Shown here: piece by piece, positions 1-13,064 of the stretch
Position numbering within the stretch: position 1 is the stretch's first letter
How the letters are laid out: the number at the start of each line of letters is the position of its first letter
Origin: Patiria miniata
Lineage: Eukaryota; Echinodermata; Asteroidea; Valvatida; Asterinidae
DNA: 64,000 nt
NCBI RefSeq assembly: GCF_015706575.1
Contig: NW_024037056.1
Coordinates: 12,909,176-12,973,175 of the forward strand
Direction: 5' to 3'
Notes under the pieces: model-generated
Seen by the model: only the letters and a program-made list of their open reading frames with translations
Told to the model about the DNA's origin: nothing
The model's database searches: none
Program-made: the position numbers and the translations under genes

Positions 1-861
1 TTAAGCCAGGTTCAGACTTTAAATTTGAAACTATGTATATTCATAATTTAGCATCGACAACTTTTCTACCCGACAAAATGCGACAACTTTCGCTGATACA
101 ACATTTTAATTTCAAAGTTGTTGCCCCGTGAAAAAGTTTCACACTTTTGAAGTTTGATCTGCATTTTGATGAACTACATGTAGGTCTTGGATTTTAATAA
201 TTTGATCATGGAAAAGTCATGGGAAAAATCAAGGAGTTTTATTGTCCTATAGATGCAGGAACTCTGCTTTAGGTTTAAATGTACGTACGTACATATGTAC
301 GTCATATGCATGTATGTGTACTCCATACGTTATTCGTCAGAACGCTGACATCTTCAGATGGTCCTCTGTGAATACAAAACTGTTTTTATCCACGACTCCC
401 ACAAAAAAACACTGCAATCATTTCTTTGTACACTGCTGAAAAGAACCTGACCTTTCTTTCGTCGACATGTTTTTTTTTAAAATCAAATTAACGGCAAAGG
501 AAGAAACGTAGGGCAAATACGTCAAACGTAGTGCCCCAAACGGATGCTCGACGGTGAGCATTGTCACATCTAAATGGAAATGGCTGTCCTAATACAATTA
601 CGTTTAATCCACAAGAGCCATTAATGAAAGAGGGACAATGCTTTTTTTGTACGTGGACACGTGCCCGGGGCATACATTTGGTATTTTAAGACTTGCATTT
701 AAGCTGGCAAATCTCATTTTCGGAAGGTGTTTTTATCTAAATTGCGTTGTCAACAACTCAGTGACTTTTTCATGTTTAAAACCGCTTTCATAGTATTTTC
801 CAGTTTGTGTGATTATAAAGTACAGAAAATACCTCGTGCATCGTGGCATTACGGTACGATT
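1..861. other. non-coding stretch, nothing recognised
   Basis: AT-rich sequence with no exon-like open frame, no convincing splice pair and no repeat structure. It may be intergenic or part of an upstream intron of the potassium channel gene, whose first exons were not found. Confidence 0.5.
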
Positions 862-1230
862 GCATGTGGGATAATAATAATAATAACAGGTTTTTATAAA
901 GCGCTTTTAACTATTAAGATTAAAGCGCTTTACATTATTATTACCCCTGATCATTGGGCCAATGAAACATTCCAAATGCCATCTCAGCTCCCTGGGGAGT
1001 ATACAGCTCGATTGTGCCTGCTAGGCGCAAGGAAGCTAATTCATTCACAATAACCATCTCTGCCCTCACAGGTACCCATTTTCTCCTGGGTGGGGAGAAG
1101 CAATGAGTGACAAAGTGCCTTGCCCAAGGGCACACGCACCCTAACCCCAGGCTGGACTCGAACCCACAACCTGCAGAATTACCCGCAGACCACAAATTCA
1201 ATGCTCCAGACCATGTGGTCATGGCAGTCC
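862..1230 (-). repeat. tRNA-related SINE, antisense, near full length
   Basis: Read on the - strand, this has an RNA polymerase III B-box-like element (GGTTCGAGTCC, complement near 1150-1160). A body with the module TTGGGCAAGGCACTTT and ATGGGTACC follows. The 3' end has AAAGCGCTTTA repeats and an ATT-rich tail (complement of 868-888). The same body module recurs near 26.4-26.9, 34.1-34.6 and 38.1 kb, so it is a dispersed family. The tRNA-like head is recognised by its B box only; I could not identify the parental tRNA. Confidence 0.7.
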
Positions 1231-3983
1231 ACAAATCTATCATCTAAAAATAATAACATGAAAAACATGAGTATACATGTACCTCTGTGGAATCATTCGC
1301 CCTGTGAACATTCCACATTATGAAATGTCCGTGACACAGCTTTTAAGAGCTCAGCGAATAAACCTGAAAATGTTTTTTTTTTTTTTTATCTTATACATCC
1401 ATCATCTAGTAATGGTCAAGGAGATTACAGCCTAGGAGTTTTGGATCATTAATTAGATGTCATGGTTAATGGGCTCTGTTTACGGACTTTACACTTCCTT
1501 TCATTATGCTGGAATCGCCAATGTGCAGCTCTGTGCGAAATCCACACAGTTGACAGAATTCCTATTTTGATATCAGTTTGTTCCCTGATGGTACCAGGTC
1601 CATTGCATTAGCCGGCTCTACCTTCCTCAGTTCATGTACCGCAACTTAGTGCTTATTTCACATTCGGGGGACAGAGCTGTACCCTCAACTGTAGTCATTA
1701 TTGCATTGGCAATGAAACCGATGCGTTCTCTCTACCACCGACTGTTCCTCCGCGCGTCTCCTGCCGTGAATTCAGCGGGCCACCAGGGGATATTAAACCC
1801 TAATTCAGCGAGGTAAAACGCGTATCATCCGTCGTTGGCGCGAATCGAATATGATTGGCAATTGACTACACGGCTCATTAAACCCTCGGCGGTCTGGCCC
1901 GGCCGGCGTGCGACAGTAAATCAATGGCCGGGATTGGTCGCGGGGAACAAATTAAGGAGTTATTTTGTAAACTGAAGAGGATCGATGCCCGACGTTTCGG
2001 CCAAGGTTGCCGGCATTACCCAGGAGGCTCATAAGACGCTGGCTCTTCAGAAGACGTGCCTCAGAGAGTTCATCGGAGCTACAGAGATTATTCGGTTAAC
2101 CAGCTTACACGCCTACAATAAAGTTCAATGTCCATATGCTGCTTTCGAATCCCCTGGTTCTTGGGAGAATCAAGTCAACTTGACATAAAAAATTGTCCGT
2201 CGCTGGGCTTACAGAATATCTGATAAGGAGACACGGTGTGGGAATGTATTCATTGGAGCATGGAGCATCAATGTCGACCTGTCATGCTTGATCTAAGATG
2301 TGGAGTGGCTGTGTGTGCTCACTCAAATATGTCATGGGTGAATGCTTACACCCCTGCCCGCCCCCATGTTTTCGTTGTTTGTGTGTAGAAGAGTAAGAAA
2401 AGGTAAACGGCAGTAGCTGTTGAATCTAGCTTGAACAGATTCTCACAAGTCAATCACATGTCACTCCTGTAGTGGCTGACTGCCCTTTCTAGAAGAGATT
2501 CAGAGGGCATTTGTCTTGGGAGGTAGTTACCCAAATGTGGGTGGGCGAAGAAAAAGATTAGTAAGTGGATTGGAGGAGGTATAATGTTCCCTCCCATTCT
2601 GCCACCTATAGACTAATCCAGCGACAGCCATCTTCTGCGATGGCACCAGGCTTGCGCGAGTCGTGCTCTGACAGTACGCACCCACTCCAGCCTCCTTCGA
2701 CCAAAATGCATGTGCGCCTTGTCTTTAAGAACGCGTGCAGCTTGCGCATGAACGTGGTGCCACCTCAAACACGTCTTTCCAATTTTGTTCGCCGGCTTGG
2801 TCTATACAGCCTCACCCATAATTTCTATTTAATGTTTAATAAATTTGCTATTATGAAGTTAAAACATCGGTACTGGCATCTTTCCTGTAGAGATGGAGGA
2901 ATTATGATTTTGTGTCCTGTGCAACATGCACTTTATTGCAGCATGCAGTTCTTAAGTTTTCAGTGTGGCATCTGCAGCATTGGCAGTGTTGAAGGGAGAA
3001 CAGTACACACCCTCGTTTGAAAACCATGATACAGATGTTTATACACGGTGCCTGCCACTTTCAAAAAGGTTTCGCTGCTATCGCAGTGAGCTTTCACCTC
3101 AGGCCTATTCCCTGACCTGGGACTTGGGGGGGGGGGGGGACGGTTGTTCGTCAGTCCTCAAAGTGATCCCTTGCTCTGAATCTCTTACAGCATTCCTGTC
3201 ACTATCTCATACGTATTCATCCCCAAAACCTAGTAACACCATTCCTCTGGTGACAGAAAAGCAGTCCAAAAGAACTTCAAATGAACCCTTCCCTTTACCG
3301 ATTGACAAAGCTCCAAAGAGATCAGCATACCAATCATCTCTGTATCGTACTCCCTGGATAGAAACCTGTTAATAGCCTTACAAACTTGACTAGTCAACTC
3401 ACACTGAATAGCAAGTTAACTGAGGCCTGAAGTCAGAATGCCCAGACGTGTCTAGAGTACATTCCAATTATCTCACTAATTCACACCTTGCGCCAAAACA
3501 CCTGTGCCTATGCCAGTCACCCCCACCCCTGCCTCTCCACCTGCTCTTTTTCTTGTTTTCTCTGGAGTCGAAGGCGTGAGGCTACCTCAGGAAATTCAAC
3601 ACCTATTACCTTTCTCCCCATTAAAGCGTGGGGCCCCAAGTAACAGCCCAGACAACCGTGACCGTGTTGTTCGAATGAGAGGTGGCAATCCTCTTTAAAA
3701 AGTACCGACTTGCTTCTTGAAAGTTGTTGCGCGATGTGTCGAAAGACATTCCCCCGCCGGGCTGCCACGCTTGTCGCGTCGCGCTGCCCTCCGGTGACTG
3801 TGGCAAAAGTCGTTAGCGGAAAGGGGGAAGGAGGTCTACTGATCCAGAATTCTGGGGAATGAGGGCCATCACCATTTTTGTCCTTGGGAGGCTTTGGAAT
3901 CGGCAGTTGGCTAATGTGTTGAGAGATTTTCGAAGTCTTGAAAATTAAGAAAGGAGCTATATACCCTGTTGCGACAGATTTTG
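1231..3983. other. non-coding stretch, nothing recognised
   Basis: No frame shows splice-flanked coding sequence or a recognisable protein. It contains homopolymer runs (T at 1373-1387, G near 3126-3138) but no clear tandem or inverted repeat. I looked here for the missing S1 exon of the potassium channel, a roughly 91-nt exon ending at a GT donor in phase 0, and did not find it. Confidence 0.45.
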
Positions 3984-4291
3984 TCCCTGTACTATACCGC
4001 CCTAAAGTGCCGTGCCTGTTACTCCCTGTATTGCCCAAAACCGCCCTGCCTGTCACTCCCTGTACTGCCCCAAACCGCCCTGCCTGTCACTCCCTGTACT
4101 GCCCTTACCCGCCCTGCCTGTTACTCCATGTACCGCCCCAAACCACCCTGCCTGTTACTCCCTGTACTGTCCCAAACCGCCCTGCCTGTTACTCCCTGTA
4201 ATGTCCCAAACCGCCCTGCCTGTTATCCCTGTACTGCCCTAAACTGCCATGCCTGTTACTCCCTGGACTGCCCCAAACCATCCTGCCTGTT
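3984..4291. repeat. 34-bp minisatellite
   Basis: About eight imperfect copies of a 34-bp C-rich unit built on CCGCCCTGCCTGTTACTCCC and TGTACTGCCCCAAA. The unit length is not a multiple of three and no stop codon falls in it on the + strand. This creates overlapping open frames in all three phases that I do not regard as genes. Confidence 0.85.
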
Positions 4292-5043
4292 TCAAATTTC
4301 AAATATTGCTGGGTATGCTGTACTTTTTCCTGATGATGGGGGCTGAAATGTAGTATATTCCAAGACTAAAAACCTTCAAAATACAGTCTTTGTTCCCGTT
4401 ACTTTCTGCCGACATCGAAGTGGAAAAGAAATTGGCCCTTTCTCTAATTGAAAACTGGTTACTTTTTTTCTTTTTCTACAAAATCGAAACAGCAGCTTTA
4501 CAGCGGCACATTCCTCCAGATACCTGATAGGCAATTTATCTTTCGCTTACACTAATATCATCACTCCCCGTGAATGTTTTCTTCCAGAAATATGTACAAG
4601 CTATTCCAGAATTGATGTGTTTCATTTTCTTCGGCGATAAAAACAAGCGGTGTCATCAATTTCGATACCAAGATATCTCGCATTCCGTCTGTCACGAAGA
4701 TGGATGTTACAGGGTACCTTGAGCCATTAAGTGAAGTTGTGTAGTCGTGCCGAAGTCCAAGATCGAAAATGTGTTGCTTGAGACTTTACACAAACATTCT
4801 AATATCTCTTGTATGTATCATGAAGAATGTAAATTATCTGAAGCACATTTCAACCTAATCGTTGCCAACTAGAATGGTGCTGTTGAAATAAAGACCACAG
4901 ATTTGATTATCATTCATGTGTCTCATGACCGTGTAGACCAGACATTCCATGAGTGAGAGGGGAAGAGGAATGTTGATACTGATTACATGCCAGTGTCTTT
5001 AGTCGAGGTAGAGTTGTCACGGAACGAGGGAGTTATGTGATTA

Positions 5044-5745
5044 AGTCATCACAAGTTCATCACAAGTCCAAAACAAGTGAATCACAAGTCCATAACAAGT
5101 TCATCACAAGGCAATTACAAGTCCATAACAAGTGAATCACAAGAGAATCATAATTCCAACACAATTTCATCACATGTCAGTCACAAGTCAGTCACAAGTG
5201 AATCACAAGTCCATCACAAGTCAGTCACAAGTCAATCACAAGTCCATCACATGTCAGTCACAAGTCAATCACAAGTCAATCGCTGGTCAATCACAAGTCC
5301 ATCACAAGTCAATCACAAAGCAATCACAAGTCAATCACAAGACAATCACAAGACAAACACAAGTCCATCACAAGTCCATCACAAGTCAGTCACAAGTCCA
5401 TCACAAGTCCATCACAAGTCAATCACGAGTCAACCACAAGTTCATCACAAGTCAATCAGAAGTCAATCACAAGTCAATCACAAATCAATCACAAGTCAAT
5501 CACAAGTCAATCACAAGTCAGTCACAAGTCATCCTGTCCCTATTCAAATCAGTGTTGTATTGAGGTACTTGTTGTAAATCACAAGTCCATCACAACTCCA
5601 TCACAAGTCAATCACAACTCAATCACAAGTCCTCCAGCCCCCAGCCAAATCACAGGTTATGAACTGTGGCAAAGGGATTCCTTACTGTTCATTTGTGACT
5701 GGACTTGTAAATTTACTTGTGATTTACTTTTGACCGGGACCTGTG
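5044..5745. repeat. foldback-like element A with 11-bp subrepeats
   Basis: About 600 bp of an 11-bp tandem unit (CATCACAAGTC, with variants TCAATCACAAG and GTCACAAGTCA). A short core follows (TATTCAA near 5543, CAAAGGGATTC near 5672), then a short arm in opposite orientation (TTGTGACTGGACTTGT, 5694-5745). Long arms of short tandem repeats in inverted orientation around a core are typical of foldback DNA transposons. Related loci lie at 34990-35387, 37845-38036 and 39840-40045. The open frames here (ITSQSQVNHK-type repeats) are by-products of the 11-bp period. Confidence 0.65.
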
Positions 5746-6899
5746 TTCTGTACTGGTGATCAATCACTGTTACTTGCACATCAAATGCTTTCCCAGCCCA
5801 AGAATGTTGATCAAGTACAACATATCCCATCCAGCAATATACTCGTGTCTCGCAACACGACTTGAAATAACCACTGGATGAGTGGACCAACCCCAGGCTG
5901 GTCTAGTAGCTTTCATGACCCAAAAAATCCTGTCACTTTGGAGTTTCTTGGTTTTTTTATTAAGACTTGATGATATTTCTTAAGAGTTACCACACAGCAT
6001 ATAAAATCCCACAGAAAGTTATCAGTACTTGAATTTACAATTCAAGAACTGTACTTGTATAACTCAATTTATTCAAAGAAAAAAAGAAAAAACTATGCAG
6101 CAGTTAATTTGTAATCATTGGTATTGAACATCTGTCAGATTTCCTTGAGTTGCCGTCCTTTAGTGTAGCCAACATTCTGTCCTGAAATTCAAGCCCTGCA
6201 TAAAATGAAACAATTTGAAGATTATTTTGTCCTATTAGTCTCACGGCTGAAGAATCTCTCCCCGATGTTCAAGCCTCGAATGAGTGAGACAATGAAATCC
6301 TTAACATTTTCCAGCGGACACTCGTCCGCAAGGCCGCGAGAACGCGGGCCCTCAATCATCTCAGGAAGGACGATCCATAGAGTTTAGATCAATAAACCAA
6401 AAGGGTAATTACAGACTACCGCCGTAAAAAGATGACGGCCGGTAATGATGGCGGCCGCGATCAGCAGGCCGCTAATTCTCGAATACCGTACGTAAAGCGT
6501 AGCTTCTTGATGGACAGAGCCGGTCGCGGTGGCTTTCCGTCAACGGCCGCGGAATATTGACGCAGCCGCTTATCAATCCGCGTCCTGCTCTCAATTACGC
6601 CGTCCAGTTCCCCGTGCCAGCCATGTTTTAGCTGGGTTATATGCGGATCGTTAAAGACATTTGCACAGACGAGAATCTGTGCATGTTGACGTAATTGCCT
6701 GGCCATTAAAACAAGAAAATATTGATTTAAGTTTCCTGATTGGAGGGGGGTCGCCCCCCTTTTTTGAAGGTGTTCCATTATCATTTTGATATCGTCATGA
6801 TCCTTTGACAAACCTTCTGACATTCTATATTAGGTTTTTCCCTTCACCGACATATTTCTGTGAACACTGTTTACTCAATATTGCCCTCGAATGATTGTG
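5746..6899. other. non-coding stretch, nothing recognised
   Basis: There is no recognisable exon. Around 6300-6600 the base composition is more G+C rich with several CG dinucleotides (for example GGCGGCCGCG near 6449), unlike the surrounding AT-rich DNA. I cannot tie this to a promoter or an exon. Confidence 0.4.
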
Positions 6900-6985
6900 A
6901 GAAATAAAAAACACTCGGGTGGGATTCGAACCCACAACCTCCTGCTTACTAGCACAGACGTCTTCTGACATTAAAGCAATGTTCG
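6900..6985 (-). repeat. tRNA-like SINE head fragment, antisense
   Basis: The complement contains a tRNA-like block: AGCAGGAGGTTGTGGGTTCG followed by AATCCCACC, with a B box GGTTCGAATCC. Similar blocks occur near 8150-8215 (antisense), 22795-22880 and 41470-41560 (sense). This indicates a dispersed tRNA-derived SINE family rather than a working tRNA gene. No matching acceptor stem was found. Confidence 0.55.
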
Positions 6986-7582
6986 GTTGGGCAGGGGCAT
7001 CACCATTTGATTTTACAAGAATTCTACCTAGCTCATTCTTGACTGGCAGTTCAGTTGAACTTCCACTCAAGAAGTTCAGATGAAGTTGGGTTTTCTCTTC
7101 ACCCTTCCCAAAGAAATATGGAAAGGATGTGACTGGTTAAAGTTATGTAGGAGAGATCATAAAATAAATGGATGGATCCACTAAGAACATCTGATCCCTT
7201 AAATTTTCATTAAAAGTCCACTTCTCCATGAAAACAATCTTTAAGAGATGTTTCACGGACATTTACATGGGGCTTATATAGGACTAATCCTGTATTAAGG
7301 GTATTTTCACATTTTTTTTAATGACCCTGACCACTGAGGATTATCATTGGTTATACATAACGGTACACTGGGTCTATCTCCATGGGTAAACAAAGGACTT
7401 TCCTAAGGGTGTTTTCACGGACTCCTAATCTGGCTTAATATGTTGAAAAATCCGTGAAAATTTAGTTAACAGTAATTTCAAGGGAAAATGGCTCTTTAAC
7501 GAATTTTTAAGGGATGAAGATGTTCAGAGACCTGGCAGAAGTACATGATGTGATGGCAACAGCAAAAAGGAGTAAATGAAGA

Positions 7583-7814
7583 TGGGCGGGAAACCTGGCA
7601 AGAAAAGAGGATGAAAGATGGAGCCAACAGAATGGCAGTCACTATATGGCACAAGGAAAAGAGGGAGACCTCGGTGTAGATGGAGGGACGAGCCGGTGGT
7701 GGAAACGGGGACAACAGCCTGGAAGAGACATACTGGGGACAGAGAGAAATGGCGTGATATGGGGGAGGGGTTTGCCCAGCAGTGGGATGATAAAGCCTGA
7801 TGATGATGATGAGG
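7583..7814 (+). pseudogene. 3' end of a degenerate non-LTR retrotransposon
   Basis: This encodes the C-terminal signature of RTE-like reverse-transcriptase polyproteins: WAGNLARKED in one frame, then RGRPRCRWRDE, GTTAW and WRDMGEGFAQQWDD to a stop near 7800. A (TGA)n tail at 7798-7813 is typical of RTE-clade 3' ends. The two coding blocks are in different frames, so at least one frameshift is present. The rest of the element is missing (5' truncation). This is a dead copy. The clade assignment rests on the motif and tail only. Confidence 0.65.
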
Positions 7815-8102
7815 TCATTGGCGTAGTGGTACTTTCCTCGCCTTCCACTGCTGTGACCCGGGTTTGAATTCCGCCTGGGCCAATATGTGGATTAGGTTTT
7901 CAGTCCCTGCCTGATTCCATGGGTTTCCCCAGAATATTCTTCTGGGCTTTTCCTCCCACCTCTAAAACTGTAACTTCTTCTCGTTGTCTTCTCTCCACAG
8001 GTTTCTTCAGGCTTGCGAGCTGCAGTGCCTAGGGCGCTTTTGAGGAATCCTTGATTTTCATTACCAGAAATGATTAATAATAATAATGATGATGATGATA
8101 AT
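7815..8102 (+). repeat. SINE with tRNA-like head and (AAT/GAT)n tail
   Basis: It begins with a B-box-like GGGTTTGAATTCC (7860-7872). The body contains TTTCCCCAGAATATTCTTCT, and it ends in a simple (AAT)n(GAT)n tail at 8070-8102. It lies directly after the (TGA)n tail of the LINE fragment at 7583-7814. The pattern fits a Pol III-transcribed retroposon; the family is not identified. Confidence 0.6.
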
Positions 8103-8144
8103 GACTGTATGCTCAGTATCGTCTGAGAGCTTGGGACAGAATTC

Positions 8145-8217
8145 ACGAGCTTATACTCAGGTTGGACTCGAACCAGCGACCTCCTGCTTAACAGTGCAGA
8201 CATCTTTAGATTGATTT
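8145..8217 (-). repeat. tRNA-like SINE head fragment, antisense
   Basis: The complement contains AGCAGGAGGTCGCTGGTTCG and then AGTCC, a B box in the same context as the block at 6900-6985. It is a short fragment directly followed by the palindromic repeat cluster at 8218-8410. Confidence 0.45.
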
Positions 8218-8410
8218 TAGGATCAACCAAAGAGGTTGGTTGAAGGCCGACCAACATATTGGTTATAAATGACAAATTAGGTTGGTCGATAGGTTGGTTG
8301 TACACTCAACCAACGTGATTGGTTGAAGGACAACCAATGCATTGGTTATTAAGTAACCAATAAGTTGGTTGAAACAACGAATAGATTGGTTCTGGGCTCA
8401 GCCAAAGAGA
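8218..8410. repeat. cluster of alternating GGTTGA/CAACC palindromic units
   Basis: Short units of the type TTGGTTGAAGGACAACCAA recur about every 20-28 bp, alternating TTGGTT and AACCAA so that neighbouring units can pair. No protein or known element is recognised. It may be a degenerate minisatellite. Confidence 0.6.
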
Positions 8411-11400
8411 GTCTTTATAATCGAGTACAAGTATGGGTACTTTGACGATGGAGTTCGATTGTGAATTAGTCAAGTCCAAGTACTTTGCCCCTCGAGTACA
8501 AGTACAGTGAATTTGAGTCTGAGTATTTTGATATTCGAGTGCGAGTATGAGTATTCTCCATAAGCATTAAGCCAAAGATTGCTTAACAATAGGTGGACTG
8601 GCTAGATCAAATGCAGTGGCGTTGCAGCTGACACTATGAAACGTGGTGTTTACTTAGATGTACCCAATTGCCTCAGTATTACAGCTTCCAGTGTATACAG
8701 ACTATATATTCAAGAGATTTGTACTCAAGTCAGATTCCTGGGGTATATAAATTATAGCTGATGAATCATGTGTAATGTACACGAGTCAACAGTGAACCCT
8801 CAAGTTGAAGGCAATCATCGCAGAAGGAAACGTAACCCTAGACTAAAACGACTTTGCATCTGATGTTTGTGTGAAGAAAGCTTGGGGGGGTCCATGATAT
8901 ATGGGACACTGGATGGCGACGAGAAGTTATCATGATTTCGGTGTTGGTTTGCTGTTGGCGCGTCCCGACAGCCGTTGTTGGTATTGCATCACGACCTACG
9001 GCCAAGTATCTCGATCACGCTTGTAGAACAACGCGCGTGCCGGCTCCGGCGCAAATACCGCAGAGGCCAGGGGCCAAAAACATTTAGCGAAACGGGAGAC
9101 GAGCGAAAACCGGTTAGATGTGGACAAATTTGTCGGGCGGACATTTGCGCTGATAACTTGGGAATGAGTCATTGGAGACAGCATGAGTGTGATTTACTCG
9201 AGAAAAAAAAGGAAATCATCCAGACAGAGAGTTCGTGACTTTCTTCAGATCAGTGGCATTGCCAAGGTTTGGAGGTGTTAGCTTATACATAATGAGGAAT
9301 TTTGTGTTTAAAAGGGCTGACATTTTAGTTATATTCGGCTGGTTTATTCACACAAGCATTGTATACACTCAGTCCTGCCAGAGCATTATGAGAAACGTGT
9401 TGCAAGCTTGCTCATCAGGTGGGATTCGAACTCACTACAGACTGACATCGTTCTAAATTCCTTTTGTTATGTAGGCAGCTGAGAGTTGATTTCACAGGGT
9501 GCCGTTAGCAAATTTTTCTAAGCACTGAGAAAAAAAGTTTGGACACTCGGCTGAAAATTAGGGTTGTCAAATTCGAATAATTTAGTATTTGATCACTCGA
9601 AACTGTGTTTTACCAAATATTCGGATATTCGAAACTGCCAGATGCCACGAAACTGACACGAAGAGCGCGCCAGCTGTAATTTGCGTACGACGATCGATAT
9701 GGGGCACTGGAGTGTTTTGCAGTTAGTATTTTTTAACTGTAGAGGGCTTTAACCTGCTAAACGGATGTGAGCGATGAACCGCCGTTGACAAAAAAGTTAC
9801 CATCGACCAAAAAGTGACACCTGACAATAAAGCGCCACAACTTTATGATAAAAATACATCACAGTGGTGTGTGTATGTGCGTAGTTTTTTTGTTTTCGAA
9901 TATTCAAACCAGCAAAAAGCTATTCGAATATTTGATGATCGAGTAATCGGTAGTATTCGGGATAGCCCTACTGAAAATTGATGCCTATATCTCTGTGTAC
10001 ATGTAGATACTAAACACTGCAACAACAAAAAGGGAATTTTGTCCAACTGCATCATTTTTCATAAACCGTTGTCAATCTTGGACGATTTACAGTCTTTGGT
10101 AGCAAACGGGGTATCAACATGTAGCTAACAAAATTCCCCAAAGGTCGATATTAATGACGTTATCATAAAATGATCAGATTCAAAATTATGACCCCTCCAA
10201 TTAGTGTGGACTGTTCTTACTTGACTTGTACTGTCCAAATCATGTATTAGCACATCAAAACTTCTCTCCTTTGGTTGTAAATGAAAAGTGTTTTTTATAA
10301 TATGTTATAAGCTTACTTCTGCTACAAGCTAAAAATATTAGTTTTCAAGATTAGGCAAGTATGAAATGATCGAAACCATCCTAAGCAACTATAGTACATT
10401 GAGGACATCTTCTTTTCCACAAAGAAGTTTCAAGCTTACTTCAACTTTTGTCTTTAAATACCCGTCTAATACTAATAGGCACAATTTAACAAACATGGTA
10501 GGTCATGATATAGTCCAGAAACCACTGTACATTAGTATGCTCCCCACAGAGTTGGGAGAGATCCAGGAATGACGTTCAGCCTGTTGATCAGCGGTAGTAT
10601 CATTTGAAGTGCTAGCATTACATGTACATTATTCACAAAGGGACCCGCAACCGTTTCAAAACAGCTGTTTGAATAATCCAGATCCAATTAATGTCTGTTT
10701 TGTAGCACTGTGCCTGACATTTACCTGCAGTGTGTACGTGAATGGCATAACAGAGTGATCGTAAAGGTAAAACAAAAAAGCAAATCTCCTTCATCAGCTA
10801 TAGCATGTTTCTTTCCCCGTTCCGATAATCTTCGATGAATCCTTGATAAAACAGTCTACACCTCGACTCAAAAACAATCTCCCCACACTATACCCCTGTG
10901 TGTGCATTGCCTTTCGCTGTCTGTTATTGACCGAATGAAATTGCAGTCAGCGGTCAACCTTTATAATCCCAGATACGGTTGCCACGGTAACCATTTACAT
11001 CATTCGTCGATTTCCTCGGGGGGGGGGGGGGGGGGGAGAAGATCCAACGTTGAAATCTATTCAATTCGCTGAAGAAACTGCGCGCCGATCGCCAGCTCAT
11101 GAAACTGAAGAGGGAATTTGTGTGTTAATGAGAACTGGCGTCTTTGCTAGGTGATTCCAAGTCAGTGCGATGCCTTGAACCAAATTCTTAACAGAGTTTG
11201 CGGGATTTGCCGACATGCAGCAGATGCAAATTTGTCGGGGAAGTTTGCAATTTGATCGGTAACCGATTGTACCGAATTCATCTGAACGTCCCGTTCGTGG
11301 TAGCGATTACAACTTGTTGGTAATTTGTGAGGCATCACTGTCTTTCCCTTGTGAGTTTGTGTGGTGCATATCATTTGTAGGGCTGTACTTTTCCGAATAA

Positions 11401-13064
11401 ATCAGTCTTCGATTCCTCTTGGACTGGAATATTTGAATATTTTCAAAATGCGCTGAATATAGACCTTGGTGAGTAGTGGATTTTTCTACTTGAGCACTCA
11501 CAAAGAAATTACTCTGGAGTAGTCCAGTACTCGAGTAATTAACCAAGTTCCCATAAAGGCAGAAAAAATGGCATGTCCGTTAGTATGACGTGAAGTAACT
11601 TACAAGCAAATAGCATGCAAGTCAAACCACATTCTGCAGCACTGAGATTTCCTTACTGTGCAACGTTTTGGGTCATTTACTTGATTTTTTTGTTTTGTCT
11701 AATGGAATCCTAGGGAGAGAGAGGTGGAGGGAGTGATTCCCTGTTTGCAGGGGACGTATTAAGCCGTGAACCCTAAACCCTAAATTGCTACTCACGAGTA
11801 CCTCCTTCTACTCCCACCAGGATGAGTACCCGAGTAGATGATTACCATGAGTAGAACAACGGGTAGCATAAACTACTTGCAAGTACTTGAGTAATCAAGT
11901 TACTCGCCGAGCGGTAGTGCTGATCAAATTAACGTGCACCAGCCTAAACTAGCCGCCCAACCGGGATTTGTATGTGCCTGCACTTTTGAAAGCTGACAAA
12001 GAGCTTATTAAAATAATACAAAGAATAGGAAGCATAGTGGCTGATATTTGACGCTTTCATTGATTTGCCGAATTACAAACAAACAAACGGAAATTTCCAA
12101 AAATGCATCACTTGACGCATCTTTGGACGTTCTTTTGTTGTTTTCTTCAAAATGACAGCACGCCAGAAAGAATAATTTCACAGGGAGTTTAGTGCCATTA
12201 CTATCTTTAAACCAAGCATGCTTTTCAACAATAATTTGGTCAGTTACTACTTTAGATAGCTGCAAATGATCTATGACTTTAAAAGGAGCCATTCCTCTCA
12301 TTCTGCGGGAAAATAATTGTTACAATTAATCACCCTTTTGTGCCCAATTTCCCCAGCCGCAAAGAATTCCCCAATAAATCTCGTCATAATTGCATCCTCT
12401 TTTACCGGATTGTCGTCAAATGAAATTTAATCACCATTGCAATCCTCATCGGAAAACCCCCGGAGTAAACCATTTATTAAACGGCAAACACATGTTGCTA
12501 CTATGTAGACCGTCCATGTATGTCTACTAATGTGATTGTTATCTTTAGCTTAGCCATCCAAATGGCAGTGGAAAATACGGTCATTTGTCAAAACTCTGCG
12601 ACCGGAAAAGTTATTGTATTAGGTTCGTATTGCTTTTATTATTATCCTTTTTTTTTTGGGTACTGTTCGGTTGGTGAATCTAGAGCATTGACTGACTACT
12701 CCAATTTAGCGCTTACGTCCGGTGGGAAATCTCTGTATCTGTACTGTGTAGCCTCGGGCAGGAAAAGATCACAGAAAGGGGGAAAAGAAGAGAAGGTATT
12801 GCTGGGGAAAATACTCGCAGGGTTGTTGTTCTTGGAAGATTTGACGTGATGAAAGAGATGTGCTTTGCAGTTTGCGTCCTGCGTGATAGATGAAAGAAAA
12901 ACGATATTTGACAATGAGATGAAACATGTACACGAAAACAAAAAATTATTACTCTTCTTGACCACAAACGTATCAATCAAGCAGAAAATCGTGTCTGCTT
13001 TCAAATTTTAGAAGTATGCGATCCAGTTCTTACCCTTGAAGGTCATCTATATGATCATTTGCTT
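8411..13064. other. non-coding stretch with no supported gene
   Basis: I see no exon with flanking splice signals. There is a B-box-like GGGATTCGAACTC near 9421-9433, probably another SINE scrap. A run of about 18 G lies at 11020-11037. Stretches near 8440-8560, 9560-9960 and 11390-11910 repeat motifs such as CGAGTA, TATTCGAA and GAGTACTCGAGTA. They look like old diverged repeats. Confidence 0.4.

Noticed and set aside
3938..4346. Three overlapping Pro/Cys-rich open frames
   Set aside because: A product of the 34-bp minisatellite; all three phases are open, which no real gene explains.
5077..5577. Long + strand open frames with an ITSQSQVNHK-type repeat
   Set aside because: They arise from an 11-bp tandem repeat without stop codons (33 bp = 11 residues), are open in more than one frame, and recur in reverse at 35.0-35.4 kb.
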